Below, in pieces: positions 10,920 to 18,473 of a DNA stretch of 64,000 bases. The position numbers and the translations under genes were made by a program. The first letter of the stretch is position 1; each line of letters begins with the position of its first letter. Origin of the DNA: Chaetoderma sp. LZ-2023a. Taxonomy: Eukaryota; Mollusca; Caudofoveata; Chaetodermatida; Chaetodermatidae. The notes under the pieces were generated by a model. That model ran no database searches, was not told the DNA's origin, and saw nothing but the letters and a program-made list of their open reading frames with translations. The stretch lies in the NCBI GenBank assembly GCA_034401795.1, contig CM067360.1, forward strand, positions 124,599,901-124,663,900, in the 5' to 3' direction.

Positions 10920-11543
10920 GTGACTTCTAGTAAAATTAGCGAGTTTTCTTCCCGGTGTATTGTGTTTCCGGGACTCGCGTTTACCGTGATAAGCGCCTTA
11001 GTTAGTTGGTTTAGGTCAACTCGGTGCTACCTAGGACTAATTTCTCTTTCTGTTTATGTCCACAGGTCTGTATGACGCTAGGTGGTGACATCACAGTTGC
11101 AGAGAGTTAGTTTTCTCTCCACCATGGTTCCATTTCCTACTAACACTGTTAGGTTATCTAACCAAATGAAAAATATGTCCAGTGAGTTGGAGGCCTAGTA
11201 TAAAGGTCTTCTCACTTTGCCCTCTTGATCCAATTCCTTCCCCATGAGGTGGAGAGAGTTAAGAGGCGTGCAGATGGTGGAGTTCTCCGGTTCGTCACGT
11301 TGGATGGTTTGTCTATACAAAGTGTCAGGTATCTAGTTATTGATAATGTGGTGATGTTAATTATTGTAAACAAACAAAGGGAGATAATTAACATTTTTGC
11401 CAGAAAAGAGTTATCTATATGTATCTGATGGTTGTGTAGTCAACTTATCCATTCAGCATACAATTCGTCCTTGCACTTGGATGTTTTGTTGGGATCGAAT
11501 TTTTCCTGTCACGGGATTAATGACGTCATATTCTACTTCGAAT

Positions 11544-11700
11544 AATACTTACCAGATGTACTATTATGATAATGTCTATTATCCAGTCTAGGTCAAAATA
11601 AACAATTAAAACTCCGCACTCTCCTGGTCCTGCCCATACTGTGTCCGGGAATACCATAGCCGCAGGTACCGAGTCTATTCCCAATCACAGTCAGATTCGT
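11544..11700 (+). repeat. A1 left inverted terminal repeat (157 bp)
   Basis: Reverse complement of 18127-18283. At two sites A1 differs from A2 (TATTATCCAGTC and GAGTCTATTCC here) and the right repeat of A1 carries the complementary variants. Confidence 0.93.
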
Positions 11701-11799
11701 TTATTTTGCGCTTGTTTCAAGTCGCATGTGTTTAGAGTGTCATTTAATTGATAAATTAAGCAGTTTTAGCGCGTGTTTGGGAAAACCATCGCTGGACTA

Positions 11800-11832
11800 A
11801 TGGAGGAACTTGGAAAATCATCACAGGGGCAG
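11800..11832 (+). CDS. element A1 ORF1, proposed first coding exon
   Basis: Eleven codons (MEELGKSSQGQ) ending ..GGGCAG before GTTGTA, phase 0. The proposed acceptor ..CTCTGTGTTCGCAG ends at 12352, giving a 520-bp intron. The in-frame ATG-like start upstream of the acceptor (12290 region) would read intron sequence and lacks a counterpart in B or C, so I prefer the spliced model. Confidence 0.6.
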
Positions 11833-12022
11833 GTTGTATCAATCTAGAATTTATACATTCGTGCCATAATGCCTGTTTGAAATTTCCTTAAATTGGCACA
11901 TTGATTTATAATGGTAGCCATTGTTGGAGTCGCTTCTGTACCCGTTAACTTTTAGTTTTAATTCGGGTACTCGGTTAATTTTCTCTTGCGACTCGGTTCC
12001 TCTAAGATGGATGCGTCCTTAG

Positions 12023-12035
12023 CCAAGATGGCGGC
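12023..12035 (+). promoter_or_regulatory. YY1-like site in A1 leader intron
   Basis: CCAAGATGGCGGC matches the YY1 consensus (AAGATGGCGGC), a frequent downstream promoter element in metazoan genes and retrotransposons. The same site is kept in A2 at 22771-22783. Function inferred. Confidence 0.45.
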
Positions 12036-12352
12036 GCCCATGTAATATGTCGTTATTGGCTTGGGGTATCCAGGCACTCTGTTATCGCCGATTTTAGCTC
12101 TCGCTTCATTGTCGAGGGTGTTTGTAGTGATCGGCGAGGTTTTCTTGGTTATTTAACGCTAGTTAAAGGCTGAGTTGTGTTTTGTAAAATTTTCACTCAA
12201 AAAAGTTTCAAATATTTCCTGCCTAAGACTTGTTATCATTAATTTAAGAGAAAGTTATTGTGTTTAAGAAATCTTAACTATCAAGTCTATTGTGCGTATT
12301 GCTCGTCATCACTTGTCATGTGCAGCGTTTTAATTCTCCTCTGTGTTCGCAG

Positions 12353-14329
12353 AAACCGAAGAACCCGGACACTTTGTGCCAGAAGTGTAATAGGTTCATG
12401 AAACGCAAGTATCTTGGACATCACTGTGTGGCGTGTGCGAGGTGTAAGGTCGGCAGTCCGTGTGATGTGTGCGCCAAGTGGTCGTCGGCAATGGTGGCTG
12501 AGTTTGACAGGGATCGACGGGCGAGGCTGGAGCGCATAGAGAAGGATAAGACAGTGAAGCGTCAGCAGGCGTCGTTGGTTGGACTGGAAGGTCGGCTGAA
12601 TGAGAGGATGGATTCAGCACTGGGCGTATGGGCGGCCCAGTTCAAGGCCATGTTTGATTCGTTACAGTCCACGGGTCCGGTGAGGCAAGCTGGTGCAGGG
12701 CAACCATTAGGTGGCCCGGCTAGTTTTGCTGAGGGCCATGCACCTGACCTTTCTCTGTCCTCGGCTCAAGAGCCGTCGGCAGAGGAAGAAGAGTTCCTGT
12801 TGATGGAAGATTCTGGCATGCCGGATCTTTCAATGTCGGCAATGCCGAGTACGTCCCAGGGGTCTCCCTCGGGATTTGTACGGGTTTGCCAGGCGGATGG
12901 TGATGTCGACGTTCCGTTGGGCATTTTTCATCCGTCACTTGTGCAACCGGATATGCCGGCGGAGCCGTGGTTTGCGGTTCCGACGGCTATCCCGACGGCG
13001 TTGGGTGCGGCTCCTATCGGAGTTACCGTGCCAGCCGTGATTAAGGCGGTCGTAGTCCCGGATCCCGTGTTGGAGCCGATGGACTGCGGAGAATCCGTAT
13101 CCGACGGGTCGTTGGATACTGGTGCCGCCGGTAGTCGCGCTACGGATGCGCTCTGTCCTGGCAGAGACGTTTATCGTAGCGCTCAGCATGGATCGTCGGT
13201 GGCCCTCTCATCTAAGGGTGAGAGGGAAGATGAAAACGGAAGCTCTTTAATGGACGATTCCGCTTTCTGCGCCGAGGCTGAATGGGTGCAGGTCCTAGGA
13301 TGGATGACCAATCGTCTCGGGTTGGCATCGGATCTCGGATCTCAGCGCGATCCGGCGATGGAGCGGATGTCAGAGCGTGCGGCTAGCGCTCTGTCCAGTG
13401 GCTCTTCGGCCATGCCTACACTCCCCTTGGACTCGCAGACTTCTGACATGTTGGAAGTTGCGGCATATCGTCTGGTTCAGCCAGACTATGCATTGCCCAA
13501 GGCCCCGAAGGGGATAAGGAGTAGGGTCCGTTTTCCGGAGCAGGCCTATCATCAATATGCCAGGGTTCCACGGCTTTCCGTTGCGGAACGTGAGGCGCTG
13601 AATAGGCCGTTGGCTGGGAAGGCCAAGGGGCGGTCACGTCCCTTGGTTTCCCAGGCCAACAAAGACCCGTTTAATGAGCTCACGCTCATTGAGGATGCGG
13701 CTAGGGCGGCCATGGCTGCGCTGTCGCACGGGTGTACCGTCCTGCAGGGTATGCTGGACTGCTCGGCGGAAGGCGGACAGGTGCCAGAGGCTGCTCCCGG
13801 AGTTGTTCGGGACACCATGCGCCTGTCTCAGGATTGCCTGGCCAGGGTGATCACAAGAACTTTAGCAGAGCGGCGGAGAATGGTTCTCGATTGTGTGGAA
13901 CCAGGACCGGAAATGAGGGCAGCGTTATCTTCTGCGCCTTTCATTGGTCCAGGCTTGTTCGGCGGCTCGGCACGACAAGCGCTCTCTAAAGTTGCATCGA
14001 TGGTGGCGGAGCAAGAGGTGGTCGGCAAGTCGTGGAAGTCGACCAAGAGGACTCAGCCGCAACAGTCCTACCGTCAACACAGACAGGACCAGCAGAGGCA
14101 GCGTCCTAGATCGCCCTTCCGTCCTTCTGCCCGTGATGCCCATAGGCCATCCGGAGCGCAAGGACCTGGCCGTTCGTCCACATACAAGCCCTCTAGTAAG
14201 AGGCCGTATGAGGACGACAGGAAGGGTGGCGGTTCGGGCCGTGGCGGCTACCGTAAGGATAGTCGCGGCGGCGGTTCCGGACCGTCATACCACAAGAAGC
14301 CGCGGGGCGGCCGTGGGGCTCGTTCCTGA
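12353..14329 (+). CDS. element A1 ORF1, Gag-like protein, exon 2
   Basis: 658 codons; with the proposed first exon the product is 669 aa. Near the N terminus a cysteine/histidine cluster reads C-x2-C-x10-H-x-C-x2-C-x2-C-x5-C-x2-C-x2-W, identical in spacing in B and C and probably zinc-binding. Then comes an acidic, low-complexity region, a central conserved domain (words TLPLDSQTSDML, LPKAPKG) and a GPGLFGG motif. The last 85 residues are rich in Arg, Gly and Gln (ending GGRGARS) as in nucleic-acid-binding tails. The stop context is TCC TGA CGG. ORF2 (+1 frame) overlaps the last ~385 nt as an open frame, and ORF3 continues in the same frame right after the stop. No homology outside DIRS ORF1 recognised. 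Confidence 0.85.
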   Translation, partial: KPKNPDTLCQKCNRFMKRKYLGHHCVACARCKVGSPCDVCAKWSSAMVAEFDRDRRARLERIEKDKTVKRQQASLVGLEGRLNERMDSALGVWAAQFKAMFDSLQSTGPVRQAGAGQPLGGPASFAEGHAPDLSLSSAQEPSAEEEEFLLMEDSGMPDLSMSAMPSTSQGSPSGFVRVCQADGDVDVPLGIFHPSLVQPDMPAEPWFAVPTAIPTALGAAPIGVTVPAVIKAVVVPDPVLEPMDCGESVSDGSLDTGAAGSRATDALCPGRDVYRSAQHGSSVALSSKGEREDENGSSLMDDSAFCAEAEWVQVLGWMTNRLGLASDLGSQRDPAMERMSERAASALSSGSSAMPTLPLDSQTSDMLEVAAYRLVQPDYALPKAPKGIRSRVRFPEQAYHQYARVPRLSVAEREALNRPLAGKAKGRSRPLVSQANKDPFNELTLIEDAARAAMAALSHGCTVLQGMLDCSAEGGQVPEAAPGVVRDTMRLSQDCLARVITRTLAERRRMVLDCVEPGPEMRAALSSAPFIGPGLFGGSARQALSKVASMVAEQEVVGKSWKSTKRTQPQQSYRQHRQDQQRQRPRSPFRPSARDAHRPSGAQGPGRSSTYKPSSKRPYEDDRKGGGSGRGGYRKDSRGGGSGPSYHKKPRGGRGARS

Positions 14330-16499
14330 CGGGTTTCCGGCGGAATCAATACCGGCGGCTTTGGAAACAAATGGAGTCGAGAATCTTCACCCGAGCGATG
14401 TAGCGTCTTGTCGGCTAATCTCGACCGACAACTGTGTGCAGATTCCTTCCGTCGGAGGCAGACTTCAGCTATTCCTAAGCCAATGGGAACAGGTCGTGCG
14501 CGACTATTTAGTCTGTCAGTGGATAAGAAACGGCTACGATCCGGACTGGCTCATCCATCAATCGTTAGTTCCGTTAACCTCGACTCCAATATGGACTCCT
14601 ATTCCAAGGGAATTAGACCGTCTAGTTGCCATTCAGTCAGAGATAGAATCGCTTCGTCTGAAGAAGGCGATTCACCTGGTAGCCGATCAGTCATCACTGG
14701 GCTTCTATTCGATTATGTTCCTAGTTCCGAAGCGTACCGGAGGGTGGAGACCAATTCTCAATCTCAAACCGTTGAACAAATTTATTCTTTCTCCCAGGTT
14801 TCAGATGGAGACGGTAGCAGCTGTGATGGCAGGCCTCAGGAAAGGCATGTGGGCGGTATCAATAGATCTGAAGGATGCTTATTTTCATATTCCAATGTCA
14901 ATTCCCTTTCAGAAGTACCTGCGATTTGCATTCCAAGACAATGTTTGGGAATTCAATGCTCTTCCATTCGGCCTGACCACGGCTCCGAGGGTCTTCACCA
15001 AGGTGGTTCTCGCCATGACTTCTTTACTTCGCAGGAGAAACATAGCTGTTCACACTTACATAGACGACTGGCTGCTAAAGGCGGGGAATCCAGTCACTCT
15101 GCGCAGCAATCTGGAGGTAGTCCTAGACTTATTGAAGAAGCTAGGATGGATTGTGAATCTAGAGAAATCAGAACTGACTCCATCCCAGGAGTTTGTTTAT
15201 CTGGGAATTTTTTTCAATCTCAGGGACGGCGTAGCTTTTCCGGCGGAGAGCAGAGTCAGAAGCCTGATTGCAGTATTGGAGTCAGTTTCTCTAGGAGCCT
15301 ATCTGACGGCACGTCAATTTCTCAGAATACTCGGTTTGCTAGTATCTCTGGAGAAAGTGGTGCCATATGCGGCGCTCAGGCGCAGGCCGATTCAGATGTA
15401 TTTGATGTCGTTCTGGTCACAGAGAACAGATCCGTTGTCTCTGAGAATACCAGTGAAAGAACCATTGATATTCCACCTTCAGTGGTGGTTGTCGGAACAG
15501 AATCTCCTGCGAGGTGTTCCTCTACAACCTCCTCAACCTCAGATGTCCATGTTCACGGATGCGTCGTTGACAGGTTGGGGAGCGGTATTGGACAATCAGT
15601 CAGTGTCCGGGGAATGGGATCGGACCAATGCGCAGAAACATATCAATGTACTCGAGCTATTAGCGGTGGTATTAGCACTGCAGAAGTTCGAGGGTCGAGT
15701 TCAAGACAAAATTGTCCTAGTAAGGACAGACAACTCAACAGTGGTGTCTTATTTAAACCGCCAAGGCGGGACAAGATCACCGGAGTTGTGTATGATGGTT
15801 TGGAACCTTCTGCTGTGGTGCCAAGAGAGGATTATTATTCTTCGGGCAGCACACATTCCAGGAAGATTGAACATCTTAGCGGATGCTCTCAGTCGAAGGA
15901 CGGTTTGTCGTCCGACGGAATGGCAGCTCAACCAAGTGGTAGCAGAGGTTCTATTCAAACAATGGGGCAAGCTGAATGTCGACCTATTTGCGATGAAGAC
16001 AAACGCAAAGATGGTCACGTACGTGTCACCGATCCCGGACCCGTTGGCTCTAGCAGTAGACGCACTGGCGATAAGTTGGAAGGGAATGTACGCGTATGCG
16101 TATCCTCCAACAATTCTCATCCCGAAAGTTCTGGCAAAGATAAGAGAGGGGATGTGCCAAGTACTACTGATCGCTCCTTATTGGCCAGGCCGATCATGGT
16201 TTACGGATCTGCTGGACCTTCTGGTCTGCAGTCCAATCCCTCTTCCAGACACAAGAGATGTAATCTCTCAGAACAAGGGTCTGTACCTTCACGACAGACC
16301 AGAAATGTTCAAATTGACTGCATGGATGTTGTCAAGCAGCGTGCAATTGAGGGTGGCTTTTCTGAGCAAGCAGCGAAGTTTGTTGCTTCGGCCAGAAGAG
16401 TTTCTACCACAAAAACATATAATTATAGAATCAACAAATTTGCACAGTGGTGTGAGAGAAGAGATATTGATCCCTTTTCTGCATCTGTTCAACACGTAG
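14328..16499 (+). CDS. element A1 ORF2: reverse transcriptase, RNase H, Dam-like domain
   Basis: About 723 aa if entered by a +1 shift at the ORF1 stop; the frame is open further upstream to about 13944 and has no ATG between the ORF1 stop and the RT core. Residues counted from the shift: RT palm with IDLKDAYFHIP (Asp 180) and YIDD (244-247), typical of DIRS/Gypsy-type RT; RNase H with FTDAS (Asp 411), LEL (Glu 443), RTDNS (Asp 468) and LADAL (Asp 519); then a region of the type DLFA..NAK..Y..DP.A..DA..W..YAYPP (551-593), resembling the Dam-like N6-adenine methyltransferase domain known in DIRS ORFs. It makes cDNA from element RNA. Overlaps ORF3 almost completely. Confidence 0.88.
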   Translation, partial: DGFPAESIPAALETNGVENLHPSDVASCRLISTDNCVQIPSVGGRLQLFLSQWEQVVRDYLVCQWIRNGYDPDWLIHQSLVPLTSTPIWTPIPRELDRLVAIQSEIESLRLKKAIHLVADQSSLGFYSIMFLVPKRTGGWRPILNLKPLNKFILSPRFQMETVAAVMAGLRKGMWAVSIDLKDAYFHIPMSIPFQKYLRFAFQDNVWEFNALPFGLTTAPRVFTKVVLAMTSLLRRRNIAVHTYIDDWLLKAGNPVTLRSNLEVVLDLLKKLGWIVNLEKSELTPSQEFVYLGIFFNLRDGVAFPAESRVRSLIAVLESVSLGAYLTARQFLRILGLLVSLEKVVPYAALRRRPIQMYLMSFWSQRTDPLSLRIPVKEPLIFHLQWWLSEQNLLRGVPLQPPQPQMSMFTDASLTGWGAVLDNQSVSGEWDRTNAQKHINVLELLAVVLALQKFEGRVQDKIVLVRTDNSTVVSYLNRQGGTRSPELCMMVWNLLLWCQERIIILRAAHIPGRLNILADALSRRTVCRPTEWQLNQVVAEVLFKQWGKLNVDLFAMKTNAKMVTYVSPIPDPLALAVDALAISWKGMYAYAYPPTILIPKVLAKIREGMCQVLLIAPYWPGRSWFTDLLDLLVCSPIPLPDTRDVISQNKGLYLHDRPEMFKLTAWMLSSSVQLRVAFLSKQRSLLLRPEEFLPQKHIIIESTNLHSGVREEILIPFLHLFNT

Positions 16500-17347
16500 C
16501 AGATTTTATCTGTCATTTATACGAAGTTGACAAACTTGTACCTTCTACCCTAGCAGCATATAAGTCTGCATTAGCTTCTGTCATTCCTAGTCTCACCGTT
16601 GGGGGAGTAGAGAATGACACCTTGAATGAAGTTATTAAAGGAATGAGCAATCTGCGACCTAGACAGCCAATTCCTATCCCATCATGGAATCTATCTCTTG
16701 TTCTACAGGTTTTAGGGCATGCTCCCTTTGAACCGATTAGAACTATTGACATTAAACTGTTAACTATTAAATCAGTTTTCTTGGTTGCAGCAGCGTCGGC
16801 GAGAAGGAGAAGCGAGATCCATGCGCTTTCTGCCGAACAAGACCGTTTTGTCGTCACGGGTGAAGGTTTAAGATTACTTCCACGTCTTTGTTTCCTGGCA
16901 AAGAATCAGTCACTTAAATATCCAGGACAGCCGATCAATTTGCCAAGTTTAACTAGACATGACCCAAATTCTTGTGCTTGGTGTCCTGTCAGATGTCTAA
17001 AGATGTATAAGAAACGTACTTCTGAGTGGAGAGGCGACCCGAAATCTCTGTGGTTATGTCTCAAAGCTCCCCATTTACGTGCTTCGAAAGACACTATTTC
17101 TCGTTGGATAGTTGACGCTATTCAGATGTCGCACAAGATCGCTACAGGAAAGCAGATTGATCGTGCGAATGCCCATGAGGTCCGAGCACTAGCAGCATCA
17201 TCGGCCCTTTATAAGGGTGTCTCTTTAGAGCAGGTGATGTCTGTAGCACAATGGCATGCCGAGTCGTCATTCACTGATTTCTACCTTCGAGACATCTCCA
17301 GCACACTTAATCCAGTAGCCGTCGCCAATCTGTCGAACCTAAACTAA
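14330..17347 (+). CDS. element A1 ORF3: tyrosine recombinase, in frame with ORF1
   Basis: 1005 open codons following the ORF1 TGA without any intervening stop. The first two thirds overlap ORF2 in another frame and are Ser/Gly/Arg-rich with no recognisable domain. The C-terminal ~345 aa (from about 16310) are a DIRS-type tyrosine recombinase: SAM-like helical N part, then Arg in SARRRSEIH, HEVR (His..Arg), WHAESS and the nucleophile Tyr in DFYLRD (codon 17282-17284). It should integrate the circular DNA intermediate without target duplication, as seen at the junctions. Expression could be by UGA readthrough from ORF1 or from an internal start (a Met lies just before VVKQRAIEGG). Confidence 0.88.
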   Translation, partial: RVSGGINTGGFGNKWSRESSPERCSVLSANLDRQLCADSFRRRQTSAIPKPMGTGRARLFSLSVDKKRLRSGLAHPSIVSSVNLDSNMDSYSKGIRPSSCHSVRDRIASSEEGDSPGSRSVITGLLFDYVPSSEAYRRVETNSQSQTVEQIYSFSQVSDGDGSSCDGRPQERHVGGINRSEGCLFSYSNVNSLSEVPAICIPRQCLGIQCSSIRPDHGSEGLHQGGSRHDFFTSQEKHSCSHLHRRLAAKGGESSHSAQQSGGSPRLIEEARMDCESREIRTDSIPGVCLSGNFFQSQGRRSFSGGEQSQKPDCSIGVSFSRSLSDGTSISQNTRFASISGESGAICGAQAQADSDVFDVVLVTENRSVVSENTSERTIDIPPSVVVVGTESPARCSSTTSSTSDVHVHGCVVDRLGSGIGQSVSVRGMGSDQCAETYQCTRAISGGISTAEVRGSSSRQNCPSKDRQLNSGVLFKPPRRDKITGVVYDGLEPSAVVPREDYYSSGSTHSRKIEHLSGCSQSKDGLSSDGMAAQPSGSRGSIQTMGQAECRPICDEDKRKDGHVRVTDPGPVGSSSRRTGDKLEGNVRVCVSSNNSHPESSGKDKRGDVPSTTDRSLLARPIMVYGSAGPSGLQSNPSSRHKRCNLSEQGSVPSRQTRNVQIDCMDVVKQRAIEGGFSEQAAKFVASARRVSTTKTYNYRINKFAQWCERRDIDPFSASVQHVADFICHLYEVDKLVPSTLAAYKSALASVIPSLTVGGVENDTLNEVIKGMSNLRPRQPIPIPSWNLSLVLQVLGHAPFEPIRTIDIKLLTIKSVFLVAAASARRRSEIHALSAEQDRFVVTGEGLRLLPRLCFLAKNQSLKYPGQPINLPSLTRHDPNSCAWCPVRCLKMYKKRTSEWRGDPKSLWLCLKAPHLRASKDTISRWIVDAIQMSHKIATGKQIDRANAHEVRALAASSALYKGVSLEQVMSVAQWHAESSFTDFYLRDISSTLNPVAVANLSNLN

Positions 17348-17961
17348 GCCACGTCCGACCACTACTTCGCACACATCACAAAGGACTTCCGCCTACACTG
17401 ACCAAGCGCTATGCACATGACTGAGTACGACCGTGGATTGGGCCTAGCTCCTGTGATGATCAATAACAGATCGACCACTCAAAAATGGTGAGTGTTTACA
17501 TTAGTTAAGTGACTTTAATATATTTACTTCCAGTCGAAATACCAGACTGAGTAAGTGAATAGTCTGGTACAAGAGTATATTTATCCTCTCATACAGACAT
17601 GTGACTCATTCCAATTTGAAAATCTAATCGATATACTGATAGTTTTTTTCAAATATTTGAAGTTGTAGTAGCTTCTTTGCACTCTACTGGACTGCCCTAG
17701 CTGAGACTTGGGGCTGACACGGGTCTGGTGGGTGTTGCATCCCCATGGACATCCCTCTGGTTTTGTGCGGACAAAAGAGGGGGGGGGAGCGCGGTCTAGA
17801 CCATAGAAGTTTAGCACTCTATGAGTCAGATAGCAGAACCCAAGCGTATGCCAGGGTTTTAGTCTCTTCACAACCTTCTCTGTTGGATGGTTGATGAGTG
17901 CTGGTTCGAGCCTCACCTCCTCCCACCGGCATTTCCTGGCTGTCGAAATCCGGAGTTTATC
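17348..17961 (+). other. A1 3' non-coding region before the internal complementary region
   Basis: Holds a G9-AGCGC motif at 17779-17792 that recurs in B and C. Otherwise no gene. A GGTTCGAGCC word near 17907 looks like an RNA polymerase III B box but has no tRNA-like context. Confidence 0.6.
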
Positions 17962-18057
17962 ATAATAGTACATCTGGTAAGTATTATTCGAAGTAGAATC
18001 AAAAAAGCATCCGCTTTTGTTTCTACGAGAATTCTTAATACTTACCAGATGTACTAT
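17962..18057 (+). repeat. A1 internal complementary region
   Basis: The left half is the reverse complement of the left edge (11530-11567); the right half is the reverse complement of the right edge to the GGTAAGTAT core. Joined, they spell the expected circle junction TTTTTTG-ATT-CTACTTC. In the DIRS1 model this region templates joining of the ends into a circle. Confidence 0.92.
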
Positions 18058-18064
18058 GGCCCTG

Positions 18065-18084
18065 CCTCAGCCGCCCCGCTGAGG
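18065..18084 (+). other. A1 conserved hairpin after the internal complementary region
   Basis: CCTCAGC / GCTGAGG stem (7 bp) with loop CGCCCC. B (30945-30965) and C (53337-53359) have hairpins at the same place with different stem sequence and a similar C-rich loop. Confidence 0.65.
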
Positions 18085-18126
18085 TGAGGCTGAGCTGCTT
18101 TCGCAGTTTGCCAAGGCAAACATAAG

Positions 18127-18283
18127 ACGAATCTGACTGTGATTGGGAATAGACTCGGTACCTGCGGCTATGGTATTCCCGGACACAGTATGGGCAGGAC
18201 CAGGAGAGTGCGGAGTTTTAATTGTTTATTTTGACCTAGACTGGATAATAGACATTATCATAATAGTACATCTGGTAAGTATT
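18127..18283 (-). repeat. A1 right inverted terminal repeat
   Basis: Complement of 11544-11700, followed by a 37-38-bp right-edge arm to the core at 18321-18323. Confidence 0.93.
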
Positions 18284-18473
18284 AAGAATTCTCGTAGAAA
18301 CAAAAGCGGATGCTTTTTTGAATCAGCCTGGCTATGTGTTTATCAGCAATTCAAGCGCTATGCTGGTTTCTGATGTATATTGATCTTTATGATCGTTTTC
18401 CTTCTCTTTGAGTTGGATTGAGTTTCTAAGCTTAACTAGTTGCTCATACTCCTTGTCCTTTGCCCTGTTTCAG

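Larger units (their letters stand above)
11530..18320 (+). mobile_element. DIRS element A, copy 1 (A1), 6791 bp
   Basis: A complete element with inverted terminal repeats (11544-11700; 18127-18283), internal complementary region (17962-18057) and three open ORFs. The left junction reads GTCAT-ATT-CTAC, the right TTTTTTG-AAT-CAGCC. The implied empty site GTCATAATCAGCC resembles GTCATAATCAACC in the matching intron of element C (about 47336). A1 and A2 differ at only scattered positions across 6.8 kb, so both are young. A1 is in B's leader intron, in the same orientation. Confidence 0.92.
10920..18473 (+). other. element B proposed leader intron, hosting element A1
   Basis: Donor CAG|GTGACT, acceptor preceded by a strong pyrimidine tract (CTTGTCCTTTGCCCTGTTTCAG). 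A1 (11530-18320) lies inside, so A1 would be removed with the intron. The 613 bp before A1 and 150 bp after it hold no other recognisable feature. Confidence 0.5.

Noticed and set aside
12290-12352. Longer N terminus for A ORF1 starting before the acceptor
   Set aside because: It reads pyrimidine-rich intron sequence, has no counterpart in B or C, and the spliced 11-codon exon fits phase and layout better.
17900-17920. GGTTCGAGCC as an RNA polymerase III B box in element A
   Set aside because: No A box or cloverleaf around it; single motif match in both A copies.
18408-18473. ATG at 18408 as start of B ORF1
   Set aside because: The stretch ends in a strong splice acceptor and is hydrophobic with no similarity to A or C; kept only as an alternative.
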